Source: Prochlorococcus sp. AG-436-D21 (lineage in GTDB: Bacteria; Cyanobacteriota; Cyanobacteriia; PCC-6307; Cyanobiaceae). Taken from it: a stretch of DNA of 64,000 nucleotides. The position numbers and the translations under genes are program-made. Positions 23,215 to 30,985 of the stretch are shown piece after piece. Each line of letters opens with the position of its first letter. Position 1 is the first letter of the stretch. Location of the stretch: positions 1 to 64,000 of the forward strand of contig QCPF01000001.1 of assembly GCA_003212655.1 (NCBI GenBank), given 5' to 3'. A model generated the notes under the pieces. It was not told the origin of the DNA. It ran no database searches and was given only the letters and a program-made list of their open reading frames with translations.

Positions 23215-23784
23215 TTTTATTGATGATTTATAATATTTTAAAGAAAAAAAAGACTAATTAGGTTAAAAAAGTAACTTATCAACTACATATATTTTTCTTA
23301 TTTGAATCATTTCATGGGAACTAATCAGCCAATTGTATCTCTACCCCTAAATTATTTACTCAGATATACGGAATACATAAGTTATGTGACCCTTGGAGAT
23401 CTAGCACCATATGTCAAGTAGATAGATAAGTTAAATAATAAAAAGTCTTATATAAAAAAATATATTTATTAAGAAAATTTAGTTAGCATTTTATACTAGA
23501 TGTTGATTTATTTAAGTCAATAAAAATTTGAAAGCTGGTATATAGTTTTAAGAAATTATGAAAAAAAATTTTGGAATCATTTGATTACTTCGAATACCTA
23601 AATTCAATATCATTTCATCCACCTGTAATGATAATAACTACATTGGTATTTTTTTATATAAGGAGAAAAATTTTATTAGCTGACAAAAAACATTAGCAAT
23701 CTATTTAATATTTATATTTTTGAATGTGTCAAAAATTAAATAAACAAAGCATGTAATAAAAACAATTATATATACAGATTCCAT
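23215..23784. other. Noncoding stretch, nothing strong seen
   Basis: About 570 bp. The only candidate is a 35-codon plus ORF at 23314-23421 (MGTNQPIVSLPLNYLLRY) with no supporting signal. Confidence 0.4.
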
Positions 23785-24153
23785 TTAACTAACCGTTGTT
23801 ATTGAACTGCTTAATCCATAAGTGAGAAAAATAAAACTTGCAAAAGCAACTCCAATCATTACTGTTGTGTAAAGTTTATTTAGTTTGAAATTATTACTTA
23901 CAGATGAAAAGTCAGCAATAACCAAATTTTTCATTGAATATTTATCTCTATTTATGAAATTGTTGCTCTTAACTAGATTGCCTAAAATTGGATCTTTTGA
24001 AATAGTTGTTTCTTGATTGATAAAAGAATTTAAACCTTTATCTTCGTTAAAGAATCTTGGGAACATGTATGCATGCCATAAAGCTATTATTGCAACCCAA
24101 AAAACTACAGTAATTCCTGCAAAACCAAAAAGTAAGAATCTAAAGGTTTCCAT
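23785..24153 (-). CDS. Hypothetical two-TM membrane protein (122 aa)
   Basis: Membrane helices at about residues 5-28 and 96-118 enclose a soluble loop of about 65 residues. The N-terminal FRFLLFGFAGITVVFWVAII and the HAYMFPRFF motif suggest a conserved thylakoid or inner-membrane protein. Not recognised. Confidence 0.6.
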   Translation of the reverse strand: METFRFLLFGFAGITVVFWVAIIALWHAYMFPRFFNEDKGLNSFINQETTISKDPILGNLVKSNNFINRDKYSMKNLVIADFSSVSNNFKLNKLYTTVMIGVAFASFIFLTYGLSSSITTVS

Positions 24154-24371
24154 AATTTTTTTTATTAATTAAAATCTACATCAAAAAAAACACATAAATA
24201 TTGCAATTCAAAAAATATACCTTAAATAAATCAATTAATCATTGCATGATGTTACTAATGATTAGAAACAATGTTATTAGGAGTTTCTCTTTAAATATAA
24301 CTTAATGATCAAATCATTTATTTAATTTAAAAAGACAAAATAATAAACAAATTTATTATTACTTTTTAGAA

Positions 24372-24668
24372 ATGGATTTCAGGATTTTACTTGTTATTAC
24401 ACCAATAATATTCTCATGGATATTCACAGTTTTTTGGTTAGGTAGGTGGGATGTATTTAGATTAACACCACTAGGATTACCAAAGAGCGGAGTAGCTCCT
24501 TTTAAAAATTATCAAGTATGGGAAGATTCAGCATTAGTTCCTGATTCTGGCAGATCTGCAGAAGGTTATCCAGTATTTACTGTAAGAACTGCGGCTGTTA
24601 ATGCCCTTGGGATTCCAACGGTTTTCTTCCTTGGAGCAATTTTGGCAATGCAGTTTAAATCTTATTAA
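24372..24668 (+). CDS. PsbY-like photosystem-associated membrane protein (98 aa)
   Basis: The N-terminal helix [20 protein letters not shown] resembles the opening of PsbY (M-x-x-R-x-x-V-x-x-P-I-I), but the protein is longer, with a central soluble part and a second helix at about 75-94. A shorter paralogue follows at 24681. True PsbY is encoded at 40383, so this pair is a diverged or unrelated family. Function is unknown; thylakoid location is inferred. Confidence 0.5.
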   Translation: MDFRILLVITPIIFSWIFTVFWLGRWDVFRLTPLGLPKSGVAPFKNYQVWEDSALVPDSGRSAEGYPVFTVRTAAVNALGIPTVFFLGAILAMQFKSY

Positions 24669-24680
24669 TAGGAATTATTA

Positions 24681-24866
24681 ATGGACATTAGATTTTTAAT
24701 TGTTGGAGCACCATTTTTAATTTCATTTTTTTATACATTATTTTGGCTAAAAAAATGGGGTGCTTTTAATTCTCCGAATAATAATTTGCCAAAAAAAATT
24801 TCTCTTAAAAATGAATCAATAGTAGAAAGTTATATTTTAGAGGATATCTTTTTAACAAAAAATTAA
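24681..24866 (+). CDS. Short paralogue of the preceding PsbY-like protein (61 aa)
   Basis: MDIRFLIVGAPFLISFFYTL and FWLKKWGAFN align with MDFRILLV and [10 protein letters not shown] of the 98-aa protein. It lacks the second helix. Starts 12 bp after the preceding stop, same transcript likely. Confidence 0.55.
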   Translation: MDIRFLIVGAPFLISFFYTLFWLKKWGAFNSPNNNLPKKISLKNESIVESYILEDIFLTKN

Positions 24867-24901
24867 TCAAATTTTTCTTCCCCCTTAATTAAAGCCTTGT
24901 C

Positions 24902-25000
24902 ATGATTCCCATAGAACAGTATTTATTTTTTGCAATTTCTCTTTATGCATTTTTTTATCTTTCAATGACAATTGTAAATAATTTTATTCGCTTTTCATAA
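24902..25000 (+). CDS. Micro-membrane protein (32 aa)
   Basis: MIPIEQYLFFAISLYAFFYL gives one helix, ending NNFIRFS. Length and topology fit small photosystem subunits; no family recognised and no Shine-Dalgarno. Confidence 0.35.
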   Translation: MIPIEQYLFFAISLYAFFYLSMTIVNNFIRFS

Positions 25001-25083
25001 ACAATAATTTCATAAAATATTAAACACTTATTTGTATAAAATTAAGCTTCCTGTTTTTAAAATCTTATTATATAAATATATAA

Positions 25084-25205
25084 GTAGATATTAGGGGAAT
25101 CTACTAACCGCTAGCTTTGATAAAGCGGTTCGTAATGAGAACCTCCCTTTGACCTCATTTTCTTTTTCGCAATCTTAGAAAATGAGGTTTAAAAAAATTT
25201 TTATT
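25084..25205 (+). ncRNA. Candidate structured sRNA, copy A of a tandem pair
   Basis: Three stem-loops: GTAGAT/ATCTAC (loop ATTAGGGGA), AACCGCT/AGCGGTT, then GAACCTCCC and a 12-bp terminator-like hairpin (ACCTCATTTTCT / AGAAAATGAGGT). A TATAAAT promoter element lies about 10 nt upstream. Copy B at 25316 has the same layout. Not recognised as a named Yfr RNA. Confidence 0.65.
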
Positions 25206-25315
25206 CAGAAAAAATAAAATTTAATTTTCTACAAAAATTCGAACCATTAAATATTATTCATGGTTATGTATATTATTTACTTTTTAAAAAAGTGTTTTTT
25301 ATTTATAAATAATAT

Positions 25316-25428
25316 GTAGATATTTGGCGAATCTGCAACGGTATAGATTCCGTCTTTATGAACCTAGCCAGCGCAAATATTCTTAACTACGTTTTAGTTA
25401 TTTTAGTAGTTGAGAATATTTTTATTTT
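25316..25428 (+). ncRNA. Candidate structured sRNA, copy B of a tandem pair
   Basis: Same 5' end as copy A: GTAGAT/ATCTGC with loop ATTTGGCGA, where one A-U pair of copy A is matched by a G-U pair, then an ACGG/CCGT hairpin, GAACCTAGCC, and a 15-bp terminator hairpin (AATATTCT to AGAATATT) with a T-rich tail. A TATAAAT element sits at the same place upstream. Confidence 0.65.
25376..25428 (+). terminator. Terminator of sRNA copy B
   Basis: 15-bp stem 25376-25390 / 25406-25420 with one G-U pair, followed by TTTTTATTTT. Confidence 0.75.
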
Positions 25429-25453
25429 AAGGTTAATTTTTTCTTAAAACTAA

Positions 25454-25867
25454 ATGATCAATAAATCACGAAAAGTATCCTCATTAGAAAATATCTACAA
25501 GAACTTGGAATCTGGAATGCCAGCGAATAAATCTATTAAAGACTATTCTCTCCCTAATGCGAGACAGTGGTTAGGTGGAAGATATGTAGCCCTTTGGGTA
25601 TTACCTATTTATTTAATTAGAAAAATTGCAAAAATTGCAGCTTCCTCTGCATTTATAAAACCATATTCGCCAAATAAAAATGGACTTGCTTATAAAAGAC
25701 CAGAAACTTTGTACACCTCTTTAAAAGGTGTTTTTAAAGGAGAAGATCATTTAAGATTTTTTGATCATAGGTTTATCGCTATTTGGGTATTGCCTATTGC
25801 TTTGACTGGAATTGTTTTTGAATTACTTTTTATATCTCCTACTAAGAATATTTTCCCCTTCAATTAA
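25454..25867 (+). CDS. Hypothetical membrane-associated protein (137 aa)
   Basis: Two similar halves: residues about 38-55 (LGGRYVALWVLPIYLIRK) and 105-125 (FFDHRFIAIWVLPIALTG) repeat an R-[FY]-[VI]-A-[LI]-WVLPI motif. An internal duplication of a hydrophobic hairpin is likely. Function unknown. Confidence 0.6.
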   Translation: MINKSRKVSSLENIYKNLESGMPANKSIKDYSLPNARQWLGGRYVALWVLPIYLIRKIAKIAASSAFIKPYSPNKNGLAYKRPETLYTSLKGVFKGEDHLRFFDHRFIAIWVLPIALTGIVFELLFISPTKNIFPFN

Positions 25868-26101
25868 GCATCTTTTGCCCGCAATTTGTCCTCAATCATT
25901 AAAGACATAATAGAATATAAACAATAAAAATAATAGGTTTTGAAACCCTTCTATTTGAAACTGAAAATACTAATAGTTGCTGAAATATTTTAGAGAAAGA
26001 GAGAAGATTTAAGTTTTGGTAAAAAAATTGCAGAAAATTATTAATTAATTTAGAGAAAAATCTTATAAGTGTTAACCTTATTGGGCAATAGTTATTAAGT
26101 A

Positions 26102-26224
26102 TTGAAAGAATTTTTACAGGAGATTTGGCAGAATCATCATGACCCGGCCCATGCAACTTATGGAACAGTTGGAGTAATATTATTGTTAGTAATTTATAAT
26201 CGCTTACTCAATAAATATCAGTAA
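26102..26224 (+). CDS. Small single-TM protein with His-rich lead (40 aa)
   Basis: The frame opens at TTG: MKEFLQEIWQNHHDPAHATY then one helix (GTVGVILLLVIYNRLL) and NKYQ. A TAA is two codons upstream of the TTG, so it is the only start. The overlapping minus ORF (25899-26156) is judged a shadow. The HHDPAHA motif suggests metal or pigment binding, inferred. Confidence 0.5.
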   Translation: MKEFLQEIWQNHHDPAHATYGTVGVILLLVIYNRLLNKYQ

Positions 26225-26361
26225 CAAGAACCCCACAAGATATTCCAACTAATGAAAGGGTTATTAAATCGACTCGCAACTATATCGAATCAATCTATGT
26301 GTTGCCGCAAATGTAAAGTGTGCTGATGAGGTTTGGCCTCAATTAGTTTAAGCAAAAATTT

Positions 26362-26577
26362 TTAAACTCCCGCTATTTTTCGTTTTGCTTGTCGTTTTTT
26401 TAGAATTGAATAAGCTTGTAAAGCCCATTTTCGAGAAATATCAAATTCAGTATCTAACTTCTCTCTAATTAATTTGCCAATTTTAAATACTTCTGCGAAG
26501 CCTAGATAAATTATTATCAGCACCTTAGTTATGTTTACTGCACCAGCTGCTATCTTTTCAATTCTTTGATCTTGCAT
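26362..26577 (-). CDS. Small helical hypothetical protein (71 aa)
   Basis: One moderately hydrophobic helix (VNITKVLIIIYLGFAEVFKI) and a basic tail ending KKRQAKRKIAGV. Divergent from the sdhA-like gene. Not recognised. Confidence 0.55.
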   Translation of the reverse strand: MQDQRIEKIAAGAVNITKVLIIIYLGFAEVFKIGKLIREKLDTEFDISRKWALQAYSILKKRQAKRKIAGV

Positions 26578-26720
26578 TTGTATTTATTCGATTCCACTAA
26601 AATTAACAGAGGTAAGAAATTAAGCAACATTTGCCCCTCTTTGACCACATTTAGAATATTAAATTTTTTATTTCTTTCCAAAGCAAAGAGTTAAAATTAA
26701 ATTACCAAATTAAGCTAAGA

Positions 26721-28475
26721 TTGACTCTTAAAGAACATCTCACTCAGATATCAAATGTTCTCGTGATTGGCTGCGGTGGGGCTGGTTTAAGATCTGCTAT
26801 TGAAATTAAAAAATCTGGTCTCGATGTATGTATTCTAGGAAAGAGACCGAAGACAGATGCTCATACCGTCTTAGCAGCAGGAGGCATTAATGCTGCTTTA
26901 GGCAACTTAGATAAAGAAGACTCATGGGAACAGCATTTTATTGATACTTATTTAGAGGGTTATGGCATTGGTGATCCTTTAAAAGTTGAAATAATGGCTA
27001 AAGAATCACCATCACTAGTAAAAGAAATTGATAAATGGGGGGCTAATTTTGCAAAATTAAAAAATGGTGAACTCGATCAAAGATTTTTTGGTGCGCACAA
27101 ATATCGCAGAACTTGTTATTCAGGTGATTTTACTGGATTATCAATTTTAAAAACTCTCTTAAAAAAATCAGATGATTTAAAGATTCCTATTTACGACAAT
27201 CAATATGTAACTGAATTATTGATTAGGGAAAATACATGCTTTGGAGCAATGTCATTTAATTTGTCTACTTCAGAGAGGACTGTGCACTTTGCAGATGCAG
27301 TTATTTTATGTACAGGAGGGCACACAAGATTATGGAAAAAAAGTTCATCAAGAAAAAATGAAAACACAGGTGATGGTTATTATTTAAGTCTAAAAGGAGG
27401 TTGTGAACTAATAGATATGGAAATGGTACAATTCCACCCTTCTGGAATGGTTTTGCCCGAAGAAATTGAGGGAACTTTGGTTACAGAAGCGGTAAGAGGT
27501 GAGGGTGGAAAGTTAATAAATAATAAAGGCGAGAGATTTATGAAACAATATGATCCGAAAAGGATGGAATTATCTACAAGAGATAGAGTAGCAATTGCTA
27601 ACTACACAGAAATAATTGAAGGCAGAGGAACAAAAAATGGGGGCGTTTTTCTTGATATAAGCCATAAAAGTAAAGAGTTCATTATTGAAAAACTGCCAAC
27701 CATATATAGACAATTTCTTGAAGCCCAAATGCTTGATATTTCAAAATCACCAATGGAAGTTGCACCAACTGCCCACTATTCAATGGGTGGAATTTTAGTT
27801 AATCCTGAGGATTTATCCACTTCTGTGGAGGGTCTATTTGCCGCTGGTGAAGTTGCAGGAGGACTTCATGGAGCTAATCGTTTAGGTGGTAATTCTTTGG
27901 CAGAAATTATTATTTTTGGGAGACGTGCTGGTATTGCAGCTTTAAAATATTCAAAAAATATAGATCAGCAAATTAGATCAAATAAAGCCATCGCCATTGC
28001 CCATGAAAATATTAATAAGTTTATTAAAAATGGTAATGAATTAGTGAGGCCTCTTCAAAATGAATTGCGATTAATAATGTGGAAATATTGTGGGGTGATT
28101 AAAAATGAGACATTACTTTTAGAGGGGTTATCAAAAATTGAAAGTATCAAAACAAAACTTAGTGATGTTGATGTAAGAATCGATCAATACAATTGCGAAG
28201 ATCTAGCATTAATCTTTGATTTACAATCTTCTTTGTTAAGTGCAAAAGCGACAATTGTTTCTGCATTACAAAGAAATGAAAGTAGGGGCGCACATCAAAG
28301 AAGTGATTACCCATTACTTGACCCCTTATTTCAATTTAATTGTGTAGTAAGCATGGATGATGATAATAATTTAAAAATCTCTAAAATACCTCTAAAAGAA
28401 TTAAGTAAGGAACAAAAAATAATTGTTAAAAATGCTAAAAGAGAAGAGGATATCAGAAATAAACTGCTTGAATAA
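26721..28475 (+). CDS. sdhA: Succinate dehydrogenase/fumarate reductase-type flavoprotein (SdhA/FrdA family)
   Basis: FAD-binding oxidoreductase of 584 aa. The dinucleotide site GCGGAGL is at residues 18-24, and AAGGINAALG, the covalent-flavin-region motif and the catalytic HYSMGGI (around residue 350) are present. The family interconverts succinate and fumarate; L-aspartate oxidase is the main look-alike. Start is TTG at 26721. An iron-sulfur subunit gene is not adjacent. In Prochlorococcus the respiratory role is limited, so function in vivo is inferred. Confidence 0.85.
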   Translation: MTLKEHLTQISNVLVIGCGGAGLRSAIEIKKSGLDVCILGKRPKTDAHTVLAAGGINAALGNLDKEDSWEQHFIDTYLEGYGIGDPLKVEIMAKESPSLVKEIDKWGANFAKLKNGELDQRFFGAHKYRRTCYSGDFTGLSILKTLLKKSDDLKIPIYDNQYVTELLIRENTCFGAMSFNLSTSERTVHFADAVILCTGGHTRLWKKSSSRKNENTGDGYYLSLKGGCELIDMEMVQFHPSGMVLPEEIEGTLVTEAVRGEGGKLINNKGERFMKQYDPKRMELSTRDRVAIANYTEIIEGRGTKNGGVFLDISHKSKEFIIEKLPTIYRQFLEAQMLDISKSPMEVAPTAHYSMGGILVNPEDLSTSVEGLFAAGEVAGGLHGANRLGGNSLAEIIIFGRRAGIAALKYSKNIDQQIRSNKAIAIAHENINKFIKNGNELVRPLQNELRLIMWKYCGVIKNETLLLEGLSKIESIKTKLSDVDVRIDQYNCEDLALIFDLQSSLLSAKATIVSALQRNESRGAHQRSDYPLLDPLFQFNCVVSMDDDNNLKISKIPLKELSKEQKIIVKNAKREEDIRNKLLE

Positions 28476-28548
28476 TATGGATATTTAAAACTAAATAAAT
28501 GATTAATTACGTTCGTTAAGAAAATTTAAATTAATAAAAAATAAATTC

Positions 28549-28571
28549 TTGACCACTTTTCGACTACTTTT
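28549..28571 (+). repeat. Possible integration-arm repeat, left copy
   Basis: TTGACCACTTTTCGACTACTTTT, 19 of 23 positions match TTGGCCACTATTTGACCACTTTT at 29538-29560. Each unit is two TTG-x-CCACT-like halves. They bracket the DUF1330 and DsrE-like genes. Confidence 0.45.
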
Positions 28572-28596
28572 TGGGATAAGTAGCCCTAGCTCTTTT

Positions 28597-28962
28597 TTAT
28601 CTATTTCTTTCAACTATTCTAAAATTCATATCTATAGCTCCTTTTCTTAAAGGAATTAATTCTTGATATGGTCCTTCATAACAGTTAATTACTGCTTGTT
28701 TACTAGGAAATTTTGAAAGCACAGAAAACGGACCATCATATCCCTCTCTGACATCAGTCTCGAAGTCAACTGATAATGTCTTTGCTCCGCAACCTTTAAC
28801 AACAACATCATTTACTGCTTCAAAGTATTTACCTGCTTGTTCTGGATTTGTAATCCTGCCAGAAATCATTACATAACCAGCATTCTTATCTTTTGGGACT
28901 TTATAACCAATTGCAAGCCCAGCAATGCCAGCAATTAAACCAGTTAAAATAGTTTTTTTCAT
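28597..28962 (-). CDS. DUF1330-family protein with N-terminal hydrophobic segment (121 aa)
   Basis: Residues 1-20 (MKKTILTGLIAGIAGLAIGY) form a signal or anchor. The rest is a DUF1330 domain: YVMISGRITNPEQAGKYFEA and QAVINCYEGPYQELIPLRKG. DUF1330 is a ferredoxin-like, ABM-superfamily fold of unknown role. Ser, Cys at 58 and 91 are the only notable polar sites. Divergent from the DsrE-like gene. Confidence 0.85.
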   Translation of the reverse strand: MKKTILTGLIAGIAGLAIGYKVPKDKNAGYVMISGRITNPEQAGKYFEAVNDVVVKGCGAKTLSVDFETDVREGYDGPFSVLSKFPSKQAVINCYEGPYQELIPLRKGAIDMNFRIVERNR

Positions 28963-29034
28963 TAAAGATTTTGATTTTTATAAATGGTATACGATTAACT
29001 CTAAGTTGGCTGTCATTTTTTAACTATCAGCAGT

Positions 29035-29052
29035 GCAAGTAGTAAGCGTTTC
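29035..29052. repeat. 18-bp repeat GCAAGTAGTAAGCGTTTC, copy 1
   Basis: Exact match to 30967-30984. This copy lies 62 bp upstream of the DsrE-like start codon; the other is next to the stop codon of the 194-aa gene. Confidence 0.6.
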
Positions 29053-29114
29053 TTAAAAAAACTGCTAATGAGAATAGATTTTATTTAGGATATAAAAATT
29101 TTTGGGAGGATTAA

Positions 29115-29492
29115 ATGTCTATCATTACCGACAATACAGTATTAGTACATATTTACAGCGGTTTAGAATTCAAAAATAAAATAACTTTAGGCTTATTGGT
29201 TGCCCTTACTGCAGAAAAAAACGATCATAAAGTAACACTTTTTCTAGCAGGAGACGGAGTACAAATATTAAATTGTAAAAAAGCTGGTGAAATAGTTGGT
29301 CAAGGTACTGGAGATTTATACGAACATCTTCAAAATTTAAAGAATTCAAAAATTACCATATATGTCTCAGGAATGTCTGCTAAATCTAGGGGTTACGATG
29401 AGAAGCTTCTAGATGGATACAATGCAGAGTTTGTTATGCCAGATGTTCTAGTTGAAGAATCAATTAAAGCGGATAGCGTACTTTGCTATTAA
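29115..29492 (+). CDS. DsrE/DsrF-like sulfur-relay-superfamily protein (125 aa)
   Basis: A Rossmann-like DsrE fold: VLVHIYSGLEFKNKITLGLL, VTLFLAGDGVQILN, and ITIYVSGMSAKSRGYDEKLL. DsrE/TusD relatives pass sulfur via Cys; here Cys at about residue 56 (LNCKKAG) is the candidate. Many small DsrE relatives have no sulfur role. A strong GGGAGG lies 7 nt before the ATG. Sulfur transfer is inferred only. Confidence 0.75.
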   Translation: MSIITDNTVLVHIYSGLEFKNKITLGLLVALTAEKNDHKVTLFLAGDGVQILNCKKAGEIVGQGTGDLYEHLQNLKNSKITIYVSGMSAKSRGYDEKLLDGYNAEFVMPDVLVEESIKADSVLCY

Positions 29493-29533
29493 AAAAGGAG
29501 CTAATTGCCCCTTATTTTAGATCGACAGTCAAT
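29491..29533. repeat. 43-bp repeat, copy 1 (also a hairpin)
   Basis: AAAAAAGGAGCTAATTGCCC through GTCAAT; one mismatch to 31805-31847. The core AAGGAGC/GCCCCTT can fold with one mismatch, and may terminate the DsrE-like gene. Confidence 0.8.
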
Positions 29534-29537
29534 AAAT

Positions 29538-29560
29538 TTGGCCACTATTTGACCACTTTT
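29538..29560 (+). repeat. Possible integration-arm repeat, right copy
   Basis: TTGGCCACTATTTGACCACTTTT, partner of 28549-28571, ending 72 bp before the tRNA-derived core at 29632. The same spacing (72 bp) separates the arm repeat at 33657 from the tRNA-Pro end. Confidence 0.45.
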
Positions 29561-29575
29561 CAAGTGGTCATATTT
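29551..29575 (+). terminator. Hairpin GACCACTT/AAGTGGTC with T-tract
   Basis: 8-bp perfect stem and 3-nt loop followed by ATATTTTT; overlaps the arm-like repeat. Confidence 0.55.
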
Positions 29576-29631
29576 TTGCAATAAAAAAGAGAGTCTGGGT
29601 AACTCGCTAGTATGACTTGATTTTTAAATGG

Positions 29632-29677
29632 TCGGGGCGACAGGATTCGAACCTACGACCTAATTCTCGCAATGCAC
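29632..29677 (-). repeat. tRNA-Pro 3'-half remnant (most diverged copy)
   Basis: 46 bp matching the intact tRNA-Pro at 33749-33794 with about six mismatches. On its outer side, sequence similar to the intact gene's terminator and flank continues for about 50 bp, so a block of about 98 bp is duplicated. Interpreted as an old attachment site. Confidence 0.8.
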
Positions 29678-29801
29678 TAGGGAGGTTTTTTAAGAGATTT
29701 CCAAGAACTATTGATATTACTGATTAAATATCTAATAGTTAATCATTTTTAAACAGAAAAAACAATACTAATATTGTTTGAAATAGTATGATATCAGTCG
29801 G

Positions 29802-29836
29802 GAGGGGCTCTGTGAGGGGCTCTGTGAGGGGCTCTT
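29802..29836 (+). repeat. Three tandem 12-bp units GAGGGGCTCTGT
   Basis: Copies at 29802, 29814 and 29826 (last one ending CTT). They lie 125 bp inside the tRNA remnant at 29632 and are very G-rich for this genome. Possible arm-type binding sites of the first module. Confidence 0.7.
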
Positions 29837-29852
29837 CTGATTTGATAGATAT

Positions 29853-30170
29853 TTAGTTAATTATTTTTTTAATTTTTTCTAAATTCCATTTATCAAATAT
29901 TAATTTCATTTCTCTTTCGTAATATCTTACTTTCTTTGCGAAAGGTAGTTGTTGAATAATTATCCCAAAAGGAAATTTAAAAAAAGAAGAAACATAAACA
30001 ATATAAAACTCGACAAATGAAGGTTTTGGTGGGAGAGTTAAATTTTTTATATATGCCCAATCAATGCAAGGTTTTAGTTGCTTATCACTAGCGATAATAT
30101 TTTTTTTACATCTCCACCAAGAGAATAAATAAATGCAAATAAAAATTGGTAACGGAAGAAGTCGCAACAT
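29853..30170 (-). CDS. Hypothetical membrane-anchored protein (105 aa), module cargo
   Basis: N-terminal hydrophobic helix (LRLLPLPIFICIYLFSWWR) then basic soluble segments; a second hydrophobic stretch at about 53-70. Lies in the module between tRNA remnants at 29632 and 30743. Not recognised. Confidence 0.5.
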   Translation of the reverse strand: MLRLLPLPIFICIYLFSWWRCKKNIIASDKQLKPCIDWAYIKNLTLPPKPSFVEFYIVYVSSFFKFPFGIIIQQLPFAKKVRYYEREMKLIFDKWNLEKIKKIIN

Positions 30171-30276
30171 TAAATAATAAAGATTATTTTTCTTCTTATT
30201 TATTCTATAAATAATATTTGATTTTTATTTGCAATACGTTTCTATATATATAGAAGTTTTTAAGGGATTAACGATT

Positions 30277-30477
30277 ATGGAAATTCCAGACGAAATGTTG
30301 AAAGAAATTCGAGAAAGTGGATACGATCAAGAGCTTGTATATAACTACATAAGAGAACTATTAAACAGCGATAAACAAATTAAAGAAAATTACAATCTAG
30401 AGCTTATAGACAATTACTTATTAGATAAAAGATTTATGAGAGAGCTTGAAGATAGGAATGAATATGATGCTGCTTAA
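30277..30477 (+). CDS. Small acidic hypothetical protein (66 aa), module cargo
   Basis: The ATG at 30277 (MEIPDEMLKEIRESGYDQEL) is preferred to the upstream track start. The GYDQELVYNYIRELL segment resembles YNDEL-type small proteins at 17218 and 30494. Followed 16 bp later by the 41-aa gene. Function unknown. Confidence 0.5.
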   Translation: MEIPDEMLKEIRESGYDQELVYNYIRELLNSDKQIKENYNLELIDNYLLDKRFMRELEDRNEYDAA

Positions 30478-30493
30478 AAATAATTTTTAAATC

Positions 30494-30619
30494 ATGCAAG
30501 ATCGAAAAACTATAGCTATCTCCGAGATAGTAAAAATAATTGAAGAGTGCAGATATAATGATGAGCTTGCTGAGGTTTATAAGAGGGAGATATTAGACCA
30601 GGAGAAAGTATATGACTAG
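30494..30619 (+). CDS. Small acidic hypothetical protein (41 aa), module cargo
   Basis: MQDRKTIAISEIVKIIEECR then YNDELAEVYKREILDQEKVYD. Strong likeness to the 38-aa gene at 17218. Probably co-transcribed with the 66-aa gene. Confidence 0.5.
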   Translation: MQDRKTIAISEIVKIIEECRYNDELAEVYKREILDQEKVYD

Positions 30620-30742
30620 AGGGGCAAAATGAGTCCAATAGGTGCAAGTAATAGCAAGCTATGGCTCAGTAGGGGATACTAAAGGGGGCAAATCTTGTAT
30701 TAAGATGAATAGTGAATATCTCAAACTCACTGCAATAACTAA

Positions 30743-30788
30743 TCGGGGCGACAGGATTCGAACCTGCGACCTAGTGCTCCCAAATCAC
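30743..30788 (-). repeat. tRNA-Pro 3'-half remnant (45 of 46 identical)
   Basis: Identical to the intact tRNA-Pro from the discriminator through 42 bp, then one mismatch (T for G) and CAC. Ends where the anticodon arm would continue. Interpreted as a past attachment site. Confidence 0.9.
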
Positions 30789-30889
30789 TAGCTCAAAAGA
30801 CCCTATAACTACGATTTGAAACTATAACTAAAGTTATAAGCCCTTTTTTCTACTAAAACCTTATAAGACTTTCTAATACTTAATGGATT

Positions 30890-30910
30890 TTTCCCTAAAT
30901 TTTCCCTAAA
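30890..30910 (+). repeat. Arm-type repeat pair TTTCCCTAAA, left end of middle module
   Basis: TTTCCCTAA occurs twice, 11 bp apart, 102 bp inside the tRNA remnant at 30743. A matching pair is at 31991-32010 near the other end of the module. Confidence 0.65.
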
Positions 30911-30966
30911 GTTGACCTAGTGCCACATAAGGTTTTAAAAGACGCCACAAACTAATAAAAGCGTTG

Positions 30967-30984
30967 GCAAGTAGTAAGCGTTTC
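30967..30984. repeat. 18-bp repeat GCAAGTAGTAAGCGTTTC, copy 2
   Basis: Exact match to 29035-29052, located directly before the 3' end of the 194-aa gene. Confidence 0.6.
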
Positions 30985-30985
30985 A

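Noticed and set aside
23314-23421. 35-aa ORF in a noncoding stretch
   Set aside because: No signal or similarity; likely chance.
25899-26156. 85-aa minus ORF
   Set aside because: Overlaps the more plausible plus-strand TTG-started small gene at 26102 and has random-looking composition.
26252-26326. 24-aa Cys-rich ORF (MCCRKCKVC end)
   Set aside because: Too short and with no ribosome binding site; the Cys cluster is striking but unsupported.
29791-29840. Yfr1-like TGTGAGGGG motifs as a regulatory RNA target
   Set aside because: The match to the Yfr1 complement is broken after TGTGAGG and the motif is a tandem repeat, not a start region.
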